NCBI GenBank assembly: GCA_002368175.1
Contig: AP018172.1
Coordinates: 2,912,001-2,976,000, forward strand
Direction of reading: 5' to 3'
DNA from: Calothrix sp. NIES-2098
GTDB taxonomy: Bacteria; Cyanobacteriota; Cyanobacteriia; Cyanobacteriales; Nostocaceae
DNA length: 64,000 bases
Positions 8,853 to 18,199 of the stretch are shown here, piece by piece. The position numbers and the translations under genes were made by a program. The first letter of the stretch is position 1. Each line of letters begins with the position of its first letter. The notes under the pieces were generated by a model, which saw only the letters and a list, made by a program, of their open reading frames with translations, was not told the DNA's origin and did no database searches.

Positions 8853-9311
8853 TTGAACAGAGAGGAACTGGTTAGAAAATATGCTGCTGGGAACAGAGAT
8901 TTTAGAAAAGTTGATCTGAATGAAGCTGATTTAGGTGGAATCAATTTAAGTGGAGCCGATCTGAGGGGAAGCAGGATGGACGAAATTTGTCTGGAATGCG
9001 CTAATTTGAGTGGCGCTAACTTGGCTAATGTCCATATGTCTATGATTATCTTGGAAAAGGCTGATCTGAGTGGTGCCGACCTGAGTGGTGCTAATTTGAT
9101 GCTAGGCATTCTCTTGAATGCTAATCTCAATGGAGCTAATTTGAGTGGAGCTAATTTAACTGGTACAGACTTGAGAAATGCTAATCTGAAAAATTCCAAT
9201 TTGACTGGTACTAACTTTGAAGGTGCTACTATCGAAGGCGCTCACTTGAGTGGTGCAATATTTTGTAACACTATTATGCCGGATGGAAGTATTCAGAACG
9301 ACAGTTGTTGA
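8853..9311 (+). CDS. Pentapeptide-repeat protein, paralogue 2 of 3
   Basis: 152 residues from TTG at 8853 (LNREELVRKYAAGNRDF), with GGAG seven bases upstream; this start matches the paralogues' (x)ELLxRYAAGxRDF beginning. A TTG at 8823 would add ten residues. The repeats are very regular (ADLGGINLSGADLRG, ANLNGANLSGANLTG) and the tail is NTIMPDGSIQNDSC. It lies about 90 bases after paralogue 1 in the same orientation, so they may be co-transcribed. Probably arose by tandem duplication. Confidence 0.9.
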   Translation: MNREELVRKYAAGNRDFRKVDLNEADLGGINLSGADLRGSRMDEICLECANLSGANLANVHMSMIILEKADLSGADLSGANLMLGILLNANLNGANLSGANLTGTDLRNANLKNSNLTGTNFEGATIEGAHLSGAIFCNTIMPDGSIQNDSC

Positions 9312-9497
9312 GGATGTAATATCAACTAAAAATGGACTAACTAAGCTGAAGACATCAATAGTGCAATCGCTCCTAACTCATAACTTGAGCAGACGTGATT
9401 TAGAGATGCGATCGCCTAGTATTCTGGATGTGGCAATAATCGACGCTGGAGTATTCTTTACTATATCCGTCGAATAAATGCAAAATTTAAAATCCAC

Positions 9498-10451
9498 ATG
9501 ACTGAGGAATTAGAAAGAGCCGATAATGATTCACCGTGGAAAGAAATATTAGAAGCATACTTTCCCCAAGCCATGCATTTTTTCTTCCCAGAAACAGCCA
9601 GATTAATTAACTGGGAACGTCCCCATGAATTTCTTGATAAGGAGTTTCAGCAAATAGCCCGTGATGCCGAACAGGGAAGAAGATATGCAGATAAATTAGT
9701 TAAAGTTTGGCAAATTCAAGGAGAAGAAATTTGGCTGTTAATTCATGTAGAAATTCAAGCCAAATCTGAAGAAACCTTTGCAGAAAGAATGTTTTCTTAC
9801 AACCTGCGAATATTTGATAAATTTGGCAAACCAGCAATTAGCTTGGCGATTTTGTGCGATGCTGACCCAAATTGGCGACCAAATCAATACAATTACAATT
9901 ATCCCGATACCAGGCTAAATTTTGAATTTGGCACCGTCAAGCTTCTCGATTATCAAAACCGTTGGGCAGAGTTAGAAGCCAGCGATAACCCATTTGCGAC
10001 GGTTGTCATGGCAAATTTGAAGACGCAACAGACGAATAAAAAACCAGGAGAACGGAAAACTTGGAAATTTAGCTTAATCCGGCGATTATACGAACAAGGA
10101 CTGCAAGAAAAAGATATTCGTAACCTCTACCGATTTATTGATTGGGTTATGATTTTACCAAAAGCATTGGAAGCAGAGTTTTGGCAAGAATTTAAGCAGT
10201 TTGAGCAGGAGCGTACTATGAGCTATGTAACAACTGGCGAACGTATTGGCTACGAACGGGGACAACAGGAACAAGCGCAAAGTTTCGTCCTAAGGTTACT
10301 AAAAAGACGGGTGGGAGAGTTACCTGAAGAAGCTCAAGAACGCCTTCAAGCCCTTTCCTTAGCTCAATTAGAAGCACTTGGTGAGGCTTTGTTAGATTTC
10401 ACAGGAATAGAGAATTTACTTAGCTGGTTGGAAGCAAATCCTGCTGAGTAG
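9498..10451 (+). CDS. Rpn-family recombination-promoting nuclease/putative transposase with DUF4351 tail
   Basis: 317 residues. The PD-(D/E)XK core is visible as YADKLVKVW (D65) and HVEIQAKS (E85-x-Q87), followed by FAERMFSYNLRIFDKF and SLAILCDADPNW. The C-terminal 60 residues form a DUF4351 domain (LLKRRVGELPEEAQERLQAL ... LGEALLDFTGIENLLSWL). Known: Rpn proteins are single-strand or double-strand DNA nucleases related to transposases and present in many copies in cyanobacteria. This copy is intact, unlike the one at 6778-7623, and is a different subfamily. It sits between pentapeptide paralogues 2 and 3. Confidence 0.9.
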   Translation: MTEELERADNDSPWKEILEAYFPQAMHFFFPETARLINWERPHEFLDKEFQQIARDAEQGRRYADKLVKVWQIQGEEIWLLIHVEIQAKSEETFAERMFSYNLRIFDKFGKPAISLAILCDADPNWRPNQYNYNYPDTRLNFEFGTVKLLDYQNRWAELEASDNPFATVVMANLKTQQTNKKPGERKTWKFSLIRRLYEQGLQEKDIRNLYRFIDWVMILPKALEAEFWQEFKQFEQERTMSYVTTGERIGYERGQQEQAQSFVLRLLKRRVGELPEEAQERLQALSLAQLEALGEALLDFTGIENLLSWLEANPAE

Positions 10452-10487
10452 GATTTTTGATTGTGGGAATGGTTTTAGAGGCTGAGT

Positions 10488-10949
10488 ATGACTGCTGAGG
10501 AATTGTTGCAACGATATGCTGCTGGGGAAAGAGATTTTACAGGAGTTAAACTCTCAAGAGTTCGCTTGCTGGATGTGAATCTTAGCAGGGCTATTTTAAG
10601 GGAAGCCGATCTTAGCAACGCTAGCCTGGATTGGACTATTCTCACTTATGCCGACTTGAGCCATGCCAACTTGAGGGGAGCACGTCTCGGCGAAGCAAGT
10701 TTGAATGGAGCGAACCTGGAAGGGGCTGATTTGAGTGGAGTTGTTTGCGGTCAAACTGGTTTCTTTGATGCTAATCTCAGCCATGCCAACTTAAGAAGAG
10801 CTATTTTGACGGAAACATCTTTCGATGATGCTAACCTGAGCTACGCTGATTTTAGAGGAGCCAGTGATTTTAGGATCTATGCTTGCAAGGGAGCTATCTT
10901 CCACGAAACTATCATGCCTGATGGAAGTATCCGAAGTAATAGTAGCTGA
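10488..10949 (+). CDS. Pentapeptide-repeat protein, paralogue 3 of 3
   Basis: 153 residues starting MTAEELLQRYAAGERDFTGV. Repeats (LSRAILREADLSNASL, ANLRGARLGEASLNGANLEG) run to about residue 130, and the tail ETIMPDGSIRSNSS matches the other two paralogues. It starts 36 bases after the Rpn gene stop. The three paralogues share an N-cap and C-cap but diverge in the repeats. Cytoplasmic location and unknown function, as for the other copies. Confidence 0.9.
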   Translation: MTAEELLQRYAAGERDFTGVKLSRVRLLDVNLSRAILREADLSNASLDWTILTYADLSHANLRGARLGEASLNGANLEGADLSGVVCGQTGFFDANLSHANLRRAILTETSFDDANLSYADFRGASDFRIYACKGAIFHETIMPDGSIRSNSS

Positions 10950-10966
10950 ACAAAAAGTGCGATCGC

Positions 10967-12067
10967 TCATCGCTCGTAATTTGAGTTAACTTGAAAATAT
11001 TCCAGAACATCAGCTGCGATCGCTTCATTGCCATCTTTAGCAATTGGTTGGGATAGCTTTGGTTGCAGGAGAGGTTGATGCAGAAAATCCCAATTACCTT
11101 GAAAAAACTCAGATGGGCTGAGAATTTGGTGCTGATTATAATTAGTCAACCCTTCGATTAAAAAAGCTGCTTCTGCAAAGCCTTCACGGGTAACAGTAAC
11201 AAGCGGTACTTGCAAACGAGTAGCTTCCGCAAAAGTACCGTAACCAGGTTTAGACACAACTCGCCCGCAAATCGGCATAAAGTCTACAGGGCGGTAATTG
11301 CGGTCAGTAATTTTCACTAAATTAGGTAAATCTGGGGCAGATTGATCGAATACGATAAATTGCCAATCGGAAAAATGGTGCAGGTTATCATAGGGAAGCT
11401 GCTGTAAACCCAAACCGCCGAAAGTCAGCAGAATAGTTTTGTCGAGAGGTGCGGTAATTCCCCAACGCGATCGCAAATCATCAGCAGCGTAGCGGGGCGA
11501 ACCACCTGTTAAGCCTACATCTATAATATTGGTGAAAGCTGACATCGGTTCGTGGAAAGGAAGACGATATAGGCGATCGCTTTTTGAATAACAATCGCTA
11601 ATCCAGTCAGCAACTTCCAAAAATTCTCCACCCCAATCTCGATAGATAAGATCCCAGCCGAAATTACTAATTGACCAGCAGGGAATATTGGCGGCTTTGG
11701 CAATTAGAGAAGCCAGAAAGGGAATATCTGCCAAAATTAGATGAACGCGGTTTTGCCGAATAAAATTGACTTCCGAAGCAATTAAAGAATGCTGATTTTT
11801 CTTAATTTCCAGTAACTTTGCTAAAGTAGCTGCTTTATCCATTGTCAAGCTATCTGCTTGCACTACACCCAAATCATAAGCCCTAGGGCGATGGATAAAA
11901 TCGCCTTTGATATAGCACTCTAGTAACCAACGTGGTGCAGTAGTCACCATAATTAACAGAACTTCGGGACACAACTTTTGAATAGTTGCGGCGACTGAAG
12001 CCATGCGCGAAGCATGACCAAAACCGTGGTTAGTAATGGCTATGTATAAAATAGGGCGTTCCATCAT
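10967..12067 (-). CDS. Glycosyltransferase-like protein (GT-B fold, MurG/UDP-GT type)
   Basis: 366 residues from ATG 12067 (MMERPILYIAITNHGFGHAS); a TTG start at 12100 is also open but has no better ribosome site. The N-terminal loop NHGFGHASR is typical of GT-B nucleotide-sugar transferases. The C-terminal half has TFGGLGLQQLP and VSKPGYGTFAEA, the usual donor-binding region. Related proteins are often annotated as glycosyl transferase or as resembling the N-terminal part of L-arabinokinases. Donor and acceptor are unknown. No membrane segment is seen. Confidence 0.75.
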   Translation of the reverse strand: MMERPILYIAITNHGFGHASRMASVAATIQKLCPEVLLIMVTTAPRWLLECYIKGDFIHRPRAYDLGVVQADSLTMDKAATLAKLLEIKKNQHSLIASEVNFIRQNRVHLILADIPFLASLIAKAANIPCWSISNFGWDLIYRDWGGEFLEVADWISDCYSKSDRLYRLPFHEPMSAFTNIIDVGLTGGSPRYAADDLRSRWGITAPLDKTILLTFGGLGLQQLPYDNLHHFSDWQFIVFDQSAPDLPNLVKITDRNYRPVDFMPICGRVVSKPGYGTFAEATRLQVPLVTVTREGFAEAAFLIEGLTNYNQHQILSPSEFFQGNWDFLHQPLLQPKLSQPIAKDGNEAIAADVLEYFQVNSNYER

Positions 12068-13042
12068 AGATAATAGAGCATAGCAACAGGCCACAATCAA
12101 TTTACCGGGTCTTGGTAACTTTTGGTGAGGATTTGAGAAAGTTACTTGAGAAGGTAATGCGATCGCTGTGATTTAGTAGTTATGGTTGGTTTAGTACGTT
12201 ACGGCAAAATCATCTCGTCTACTTTGTTTGAGTCCGTTAAAAAAACTCCAGTTCTCAAAATGGTTTGGTTAGTTTAACGATCGCAAGACAACCTATTTAA
12301 TATTTCTTTTATAAATAGTTTCTAAAACCTGTGTTTAAAGTAGGTTATCATCAAGGAGAATTCAGGTGTCATATATAAAATATCGGTATTGCTATTCCGC
12401 AAGCAAAAATAGCAGAAATATTTTTGCGATTTTAACAAGGCGATCGCAAGCGCCGTTAGACACAAATAACAGCATTACAACTGGTTATTAAGCGTCCATT
12501 AATTAATTTTATGGACAAAGGAGTGTCCTCTAAGTAACCTTCACTAGTTGCGTATACCAAGACGCTGTGGCTTTTCTCAGTTTTCATAACAGTAAGATCG
12601 GGCTTTGCAGCCACTAATAGCTCAGGACGATACTAAAATTAAAAGGGGTTATAGTAATTGCTGTTTCGGCTAGCGTTTTTGATTGCGATCGCTAATTCTA
12701 GTCAAGAAGTTGGTTGTGACGGTTTTCTACCCAAACCTGTTCGGTAAGTAAATATTGAAGAGAACTGAAACATGCGTTTAGGTTGGGAATGGGTCGATCG
12801 AGAAAACAAGCGGAAGAATTCACTTCCCACTTCAGACTTAGTACTGCCAACTACCCTGATAGTTATTTCTAGTGAGGCGGTTTCCCGCTTCATAGATTTG
12901 GCAGTAATTTACCATATGCAAGCTATTGTCAATCAAAGCTACTAGACTGGAAGATAGAGATTGTATTTGTCAGTGTCTATCAAGTTACCAAAGAATATAA
13001 AAAACAAATTTTTCATTTTTTAAACATTTTTTAGAGGTATTA
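12068..13042. other. 975-base intergenic region without a supported gene
   Basis: Several HIP1 or near-HIP1 sites occur (about 12160, 12440, 12685). A 31-codon frame at 12182-12277 and a 63-codon minus frame at 12702-12893 have no recognisable features or ribosome sites. The last 150 bases are AT-rich and hold the promoter and the AGAGG ribosome site of the kinase at 13043. I see no RNA gene, though a regulatory RNA cannot be excluded in a gap this long. Confidence 0.4.
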
Positions 13043-15013
13043 ATGAGTGATAATCCTACTAACCAAGGTGTCATCTTAATCGTAGATGATAATCCTACGA
13101 ATTTAGAATTATTGCTCGATTTTCTCGAAGAATCAGGGTTTAAAGTTTTAGTAGCTGAAGATGGTATAAGTGCAGTCGAGATGGCAGAATATGCCGCACC
13201 TGACTTAATTTTGTTAGATGTTTTGATGCCAGAAATTGATGGCTTTGAAACTTGCCGCAGGTTGAAAAATAATCCTGCGACTCACAATATCCCGGTCATT
13301 TTCTTAACTGCGCTTGCAGACAAAGTTGATAAAGTTACTGGGTTGAATTTGGGAGCAGTCGATTACATCACTAAACCATTAGCACATGACGAGGTTTTAG
13401 CTCGCGTTAAAATTCACCTGCGGATGCAAAATCTCACAAAGAAACTCACCGAGCAAAATGAACGTTTAGAAGCGGAAATATCGGAACGCAAGCAAGCAGA
13501 ACAGAAAATTCTCGAACAAGCAGCTTTGTTAGATATTACCACAGATGCAATTATTGTCCAAGATTTGCATAATCAAATCCGATTTTGGAATCAAGGATCG
13601 GAACATTTGTATGGTTGGAATCAAGAAGAAGCACTCGCTAGAAATGCTAATAAACTGCTTTATAAACCAGAGACATTATATCAACTAGAAGAGATTCAAG
13701 AAAGTTTAATGCACTGTGGTCTGTGGCAAGGCGATTTACATCAGATTACGAAAGCAGGCAAAGAAATTATTGTTTCTAGTCGTTGGACGGTGATGCCAGA
13801 TTTGGAAGGACAACCCAAATCGATATTAATTGTTAATACTGATATTACCGAAAAAAAACAACTCGAATCGCAGTTTCTCCGTGCACAAAGGATGGAGAGT
13901 ATTGGGACTTTAGCGAGTGGGATTGCGCACGACTTAAATAATGCGCTCACACCCATGTTGATGATAGTTCAACTCTTAGAAATAAAACTTGCAGATGAAA
14001 ACAGCAAACAATGGCTAGCAATACTAGAAACAAATATTAAACGCGCAGCAGATTTAGTCAAACACGTACTATGTTTTTCCAGAGGATTGGAAGGTAAGTT
14101 CAGCACCTTACAGATACAGGATGTAATTTTAGAAGTTGAACAAATTATTAAACAGACATTTTCCAAATCTATTACAATCAATGTTGACATCCCCAAGCAA
14201 AGCCTGTGGAGTATTTCAGGTGATGCTAATCAGCTGCATCAAGTGCTATTGAACCTTTGTATTAATGCTCGCGATGCCATGCCAGATGGCGGTATGCTGA
14301 ATATTGCTGCGAAAAATGTTTGGATTGACAGTGAATGTGTTCGGAGGAATATTGATGCTCAGGTTGGCCCTTATGTAATGCTGACGGTATCCGATACAGG
14401 AAAGGGGATTTCCAAAGAAATTATCGATCGCATTTTTGAGCCTTTTTTCACCACAAAAGATGTAGGTCAAGGCACAGGATTAGGACTTTCAACAGTCATA
14501 GGAATTGTCAAAAGTCACAATGGTTTTGTGAAAGTCGTCAGCGAAGTTGGCAAAGGAACAGAATTCCAGATATATTTATTAGCTGCTCAAACAAATGAAT
14601 CAGAAGATGCATTAACAGAATATGATGATTTCCCCACAGGAAATGGAGAATTGATTCTGGTTGTTGATGATGAAGAATCAATTCGGGAAATTACTAAAAC
14701 TGCGTTAGAAAAAAATGCTTATAAGGTTTTAGTTGCCAAAGATGGTATTGAAGCAGTCGCCTTATATACAAAACATAAAGCAGAGATTAGTGTCGTCTTA
14801 ATTGATATGATGATGCCATCTATGGATGGGCCAATGGCTATCCGCGTCCTGAAAAAAATCAATCCCGAAGTCAAAATTGTAGTCGTTAGTGGTTTGACTT
14901 CAAATCATGAATTAATCGCAAATTTGGATGATAGCATTACCACATTTTTACCAAAACCCTATACATCACAGGAATTATTAAAAAATTTACAGGTTGTGCT
15001 GCACGCTGGCTAA
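13043..15013 (+). CDS. Hybrid histidine kinase REC-PAS-HisKA-HATPase-REC
   Basis: 656 residues, cytoplasmic. Receiver 1 spans residues 10-125 (D15/D16, phospho-Asp D59 in LILLDVLMP, K111). A coiled coil leads to a PAS domain (about 155-275, DAIIVQDLHNQIRFWN). The kinase core has SGIAHDLNN with His296, then LLNLCINARDAMPDGG and GQGTGLGLSTV of the ATPase. Receiver 2 (540-656) has LVVDDEESIREITK, IDMMMPSMDG and PKPYTS. The HDLNN variant of the H-box is typical of NtrB-like/HWE-neighbouring kinases. No DNA-binding output is present, so the signal must pass to another protein. An AGAGG site precedes the ATG. Its stop overlaps the convergent DUF3288 gene by four bases. Confidence 0.94.
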   Translation: MSDNPTNQGVILIVDDNPTNLELLLDFLEESGFKVLVAEDGISAVEMAEYAAPDLILLDVLMPEIDGFETCRRLKNNPATHNIPVIFLTALADKVDKVTGLNLGAVDYITKPLAHDEVLARVKIHLRMQNLTKKLTEQNERLEAEISERKQAEQKILEQAALLDITTDAIIVQDLHNQIRFWNQGSEHLYGWNQEEALARNANKLLYKPETLYQLEEIQESLMHCGLWQGDLHQITKAGKEIIVSSRWTVMPDLEGQPKSILIVNTDITEKKQLESQFLRAQRMESIGTLASGIAHDLNNALTPMLMIVQLLEIKLADENSKQWLAILETNIKRAADLVKHVLCFSRGLEGKFSTLQIQDVILEVEQIIKQTFSKSITINVDIPKQSLWSISGDANQLHQVLLNLCINARDAMPDGGMLNIAAKNVWIDSECVRRNIDAQVGPYVMLTVSDTGKGISKEIIDRIFEPFFTTKDVGQGTGLGLSTVIGIVKSHNGFVKVVSEVGKGTEFQIYLLAAQTNESEDALTEYDDFPTGNGELILVVDDEESIREITKTALEKNAYKVLVAKDGIEAVALYTKHKAEISVVLIDMMMPSMDGPMAIRVLKKINPEVKIVVVSGLTSNHELIANLDDSITTFLPKPYTSQELLKNLQVVLHAG

Positions 15014-15306
15014 TTCCAATCCTGTTCTTCTTTTTTGCCGCGACTTTTATAAATTCCCCCCACATCGTGGATTTGGTGAGTTTTCTCAAATAATTGCGCT
15101 TCTGTCAAACCCCAACGTTGCAAAACTTTATCTAAGTCTTGTTGAATGTCGCGCGCGCCGGGAAAGCCTTGATAACGAATGCGCAGGCGAGCCAGTTCTG
15201 CTAAATTATAGTCTGTCGCCTCTTGAGCTAGTAAAATATCAATAGTAGGGCGATCGCGGTTGTGCAGAGGATGTTGTTGGTCTTTACCTCCGGATGCTTC
15301 AGCCAT
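15010..15306 (-). CDS. DUF3288 family protein
   Basis: 98 residues: MAEASGGKDQQHPLHNRDRP at the start, then LLAQEATDYNLAELARLRIR and YQGFPGARDIQQDLDKVL. This matches my memory of the short cyanobacterial DUF3288 proteins, whose function is unknown. It is convergent with and overlaps by four bases the hybrid kinase. Its promoter would lie in the 15307-15400 region next to short TAAGTCC-type direct repeats. Confidence 0.85.
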   Translation of the reverse strand: MAEASGGKDQQHPLHNRDRPTIDILLAQEATDYNLAELARLRIRYQGFPGARDIQQDLDKVLQRWGLTEAQLFEKTHQIHDVGGIYKSRGKKEEQDWN

Positions 15307-15309
15307 CGT

Positions 15310-15341
15310 CAGTCCTAAGTTCTAAGTCCTAAGTTTTAAGT
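15310..15341. repeat. Short direct repeats of a tcctaagt/tctaagt unit
   Basis: Four imperfect copies of (t)c(c/t)taagt are packed in 32 bases just upstream of the DUF3288 start codon. Such short tandem repeats are frequent in Nostocales intergenic DNA. No function is evident. Confidence 0.5.
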
Positions 15342-15597
15342 GTAGCTGAGAGCTGAGGCATAGAGAAGCCAAAAATCAATACTGAAGAGGTAAGTGTCAA
15401 ATCCACAACTTCTCATATCCTCAATATTGTACTCAGCAAGTTAGCGACGGCAAACACACCTTAACACTTACGGCTCTCACTACTGTCATTCAACTTTAAA
15501 TAAAGATACATTGTCATTAAGAAAATACATGAAACTTTAGATAAGGGTGAATTGTATCTCACCCAAAGTCCAAGCAGCAAGGGAGCAAGAACCCGCT

Positions 15598-18048
15598 ATG
15601 TTTGAACACTTCACTTCCGAAGCAATTAAAGTAATTATGCTAGCTCAGGAGGAAGCGCGTCGTCTGGGACACAACTTTGTAGGAACAGAGCAAATTCTCC
15701 TGGGGCTGATGGGAGAAGGAACTGGGGTTGCTGCTAAGGTGCTGACCGATTTGGGCGTTACTCTTAAAGATGCTCGTCGCGAGGTCGAAAAAATTATTGG
15801 TAGGGGTTCTGGCTTTGTACCACCAGAAATTCCTTTTACTCCTAAAGTAAAAAGCCTGTTTGAGCAATCGTTTAAAGAAGCTCATGGCCTGGGGCACAAT
15901 TACATTAATACAGAACACTTACTCTTAGGTTTAACCGAGGCGGGTGAAGGTGTAGCCGCCAAAGTACTGCAAAATCTCGGCGTTGACCTCAAGACAGTCC
16001 GCAGTGCGGTCATCCGTTATTTAGGTGAAAACGCTACTGTCTACGCTGCGGGTGGTAGTCAAAAACGCAACCAACCACTGAGTTTGGAAGAATTTGGCAG
16101 AAATCTTACCAAACTGGCGCAAGAAGGTAAGTTAGACCCGATTGTTGGTCGCGATAAAGAAATTGAACGTGCCATTCAAATTCTCGGACGCCGCACTAAA
16201 AACAATCCCGTATTGATTGGCGAACCTGGTGTTGGGAAAACCGCGATCGCCGAAGGTCTGGCGCAACGGATAATTAACCAAGATGTTCCGGAAGTTTTGC
16301 AAGACAAGCAAGTAATTAGCCTCGATATGGGCTTGCTAGTCGCAGGAACTCGCTTCCGAGGAGATTTTGAAGAACGCATCAAGAAAATCGTCGATGAAAT
16401 TCGCTCCGTTGGCAATATCATCCTCGTAATTGATGAAATTCACACCTTAGTTGGTGCGGGGGGAACAGAAGGCGGCTTAGATGCAGCCAATATCCTCAAA
16501 CCAGCCTTAGCCAGAGGCGAACTCCAGTGCGTCGGCGCAACAACCTTAGACGAGTATCGTCAGCACATCGAGCGCGATGCAGCCCTAGAACGGCGTTTCC
16601 AACCGATAATGGTAGGCGAACCCACAGTTCCAGAAACCATAGAGATTCTCTACGGCTTGCGGGGAGCATACGAGCAACATCATAAAGTGACAATTTCCGA
16701 CGCTGCTGTTGTTGCAGCTGCGCAATTGTCCGACCGCTACATTAGCGATCGCTTTTTGCCAGATAAGGCCATAGACTTGATTGATGAAGCAGGTTCGCGC
16801 GTGCGTCTGCGCAATTCCCAGAATTCTCCTAACAAAGAATTGAAACAGGAATTGGTTGGTGTCACCAAATCCAAACAAGATGCTGTCAGACTCCAAGATT
16901 TTGACAAAGCCGGGAAACTGCGCGATCGCGAATTAGAATTGCAAGCAAAACTCAACGGTGATGCGGAAAATGGCACAGCCGCCAAAAATCCCATCGTTGA
17001 TGAAGAAGACATCGCCCAAATTGTCGCTTCCTGGACTGGTGTCCCTGTCAACAAACTCACAGAATCCGAATCTGAGTTACTGTTGCATCTGGAAGACACG
17101 CTGCATCAACGACTCATCGGTCAAGAACAAGCAGTCACCGCTGTCTCTCGCGCCATTCGTCGCGCCAGAGTTGGCTTAAAGAACCCCAATCGCCCAATTG
17201 CTAGCTTTATCTTCTCCGGCCCCACTGGAGTTGGTAAGACAGAACTAGCAAAAGCACTAGCCGCTTACTTCTTCGGTTCCGAAGAAGCCATGATTCGCCT
17301 CGATATGTCCGAATACATGGAAAGCCACACCGTATCCAAGCTGATTGGTTCGCCTCCTGGTTACGTTGGCTACGACGAAGGCGGACAACTAACAGAAGCC
17401 GTGCGGCGCAAACCATACACAGTGCTGCTATTCGACGAAATCGAAAAAGCACACCCCGATGTATTCAATATGTTGCTGCAACTCTTGGATGATGGACATC
17501 TTACCGATGCTAAAGGTCGGAAAGTAGACTTCAAGAACACCTTGATTATCTTGACATCTAATATCGGTTCCAAGGTAATTGAAAAAGGTGGTGGTGGTTT
17601 AGGCTTCGATTTCGACAACCAAGCTGATGCTAGTTACAACCGCATCCGCAACTTGGTAAACGAAGAACTCAAAGCTTACTTCCGTCCAGAGTTCCTCAAC
17701 CGTCTTGATGAAATTATCGTCTTCACTCAGCTTTCTAAGGATGAAGTCAAGCAAATTGCTGACATCCTCTTACGTGAAGTTGCTGGTCGCTTGACAGAGA
17801 AGGGAATTACCTTAGAAGTCACAGAACGCTTCAAAGAACGTGTAGTTCAAGAAGGTTACAACCCCAGCTACGGTGCTAGACCATTACGTCGTGCGATTAT
17901 GCGCCTGTTAGAAGATTCTTTGGCTGAAGCCTTGCTATCCGGTCAAGTCGCTAGTGGAGACACAGCGATCGCGGATGTTGACGACGACGGTCAAGTGCAA
18001 ATCCAAAAATCTGAGAAACGGGAGTTACTGTTAGCAAATGTTGGCTAA
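15598..18048 (+). CDS. clpC: ClpC, AAA+ chaperone subunit of the Clp protease
   Basis: 816 residues from ATG 15598 (MFEHFTSEAIKVIMLAQEEA), the standard cyanobacterial and plastid ClpC start; a GTG at 15547 would add 17 unlikely residues. Two Clp_N repeats, first AAA+ module with GEPGVGKT (Walker A) and VIDEIHTLVGAG (Walker B), middle domain with UVR-like segment (KQDAVRLQDFDKAGKLRDRE), second AAA+ module with GPTGVGKT and LLFDEIEKAHPDVF, and a C-terminal D2-small domain. Known: ATP-driven unfoldase that feeds substrates, including phycobilisome and photosystem proteins, to ClpP/ClpR. It stands alone, with about 290 bases upstream for its promoter and a strong terminator downstream. Confidence 0.98.
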   Translation: MFEHFTSEAIKVIMLAQEEARRLGHNFVGTEQILLGLMGEGTGVAAKVLTDLGVTLKDARREVEKIIGRGSGFVPPEIPFTPKVKSLFEQSFKEAHGLGHNYINTEHLLLGLTEAGEGVAAKVLQNLGVDLKTVRSAVIRYLGENATVYAAGGSQKRNQPLSLEEFGRNLTKLAQEGKLDPIVGRDKEIERAIQILGRRTKNNPVLIGEPGVGKTAIAEGLAQRIINQDVPEVLQDKQVISLDMGLLVAGTRFRGDFEERIKKIVDEIRSVGNIILVIDEIHTLVGAGGTEGGLDAANILKPALARGELQCVGATTLDEYRQHIERDAALERRFQPIMVGEPTVPETIEILYGLRGAYEQHHKVTISDAAVVAAAQLSDRYISDRFLPDKAIDLIDEAGSRVRLRNSQNSPNKELKQELVGVTKSKQDAVRLQDFDKAGKLRDRELELQAKLNGDAENGTAAKNPIVDEEDIAQIVASWTGVPVNKLTESESELLLHLEDTLHQRLIGQEQAVTAVSRAIRRARVGLKNPNRPIASFIFSGPTGVGKTELAKALAAYFFGSEEAMIRLDMSEYMESHTVSKLIGSPPGYVGYDEGGQLTEAVRRKPYTVLLFDEIEKAHPDVFNMLLQLLDDGHLTDAKGRKVDFKNTLIILTSNIGSKVIEKGGGGLGFDFDNQADASYNRIRNLVNEELKAYFRPEFLNRLDEIIVFTQLSKDEVKQIADILLREVAGRLTEKGITLEVTERFKERVVQEGYNPSYGARPLRRAIMRLLEDSLAEALLSGQVASGDTAIADVDDDGQVQIQKSEKRELLLANVG

Positions 18049-18170
18049 TTTTATACCATGCCACTTTTGCGGTAACATATGAGAACCATTCCACATCCTG
18101 CCTGCTGTATAAGAGCAAGAGAGGAGTATCCTTGATAGAACTGAAGTGAAATGGTAATAGCTCTTTTAAA

Positions 18171-18199
18171 CCCTGGTATTTCTACCAGGGATTTTTTTT
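18171..18199 (+). terminator. Intrinsic terminator downstream of clpC
   Basis: Stem ccctggta (18171-18178) pairs with taccaggg (18183-18190) across a short loop and is followed by atttttttt. This is a textbook Rho-independent terminator, about 120 bases after the clpC stop codon. It ends on the stop codon of the convergent nuclease gene. Confidence 0.9.

Noticed and set aside
9250..9477. Plus-strand frame overlapping the end of pentapeptide paralogue 2
   Set aside because: Starts inside the pentapeptide gene in another frame and continues into intergenic DNA; no protein-like pattern.
12182..12277. 31-codon frame in the long gap before the hybrid kinase
   Set aside because: No ribosome site and no recognisable similarity; kept only as a note in the intergenic entry.
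12702..12893. Minus-strand 63-codon frame
   Set aside because: No ribosome site, low-complexity Ser/Thr/Arg translation, no context.
16176..17618. Several minus-strand frames opposite clpC
   Set aside because: Antisense to the highly conserved ClpC AAA+ domains.
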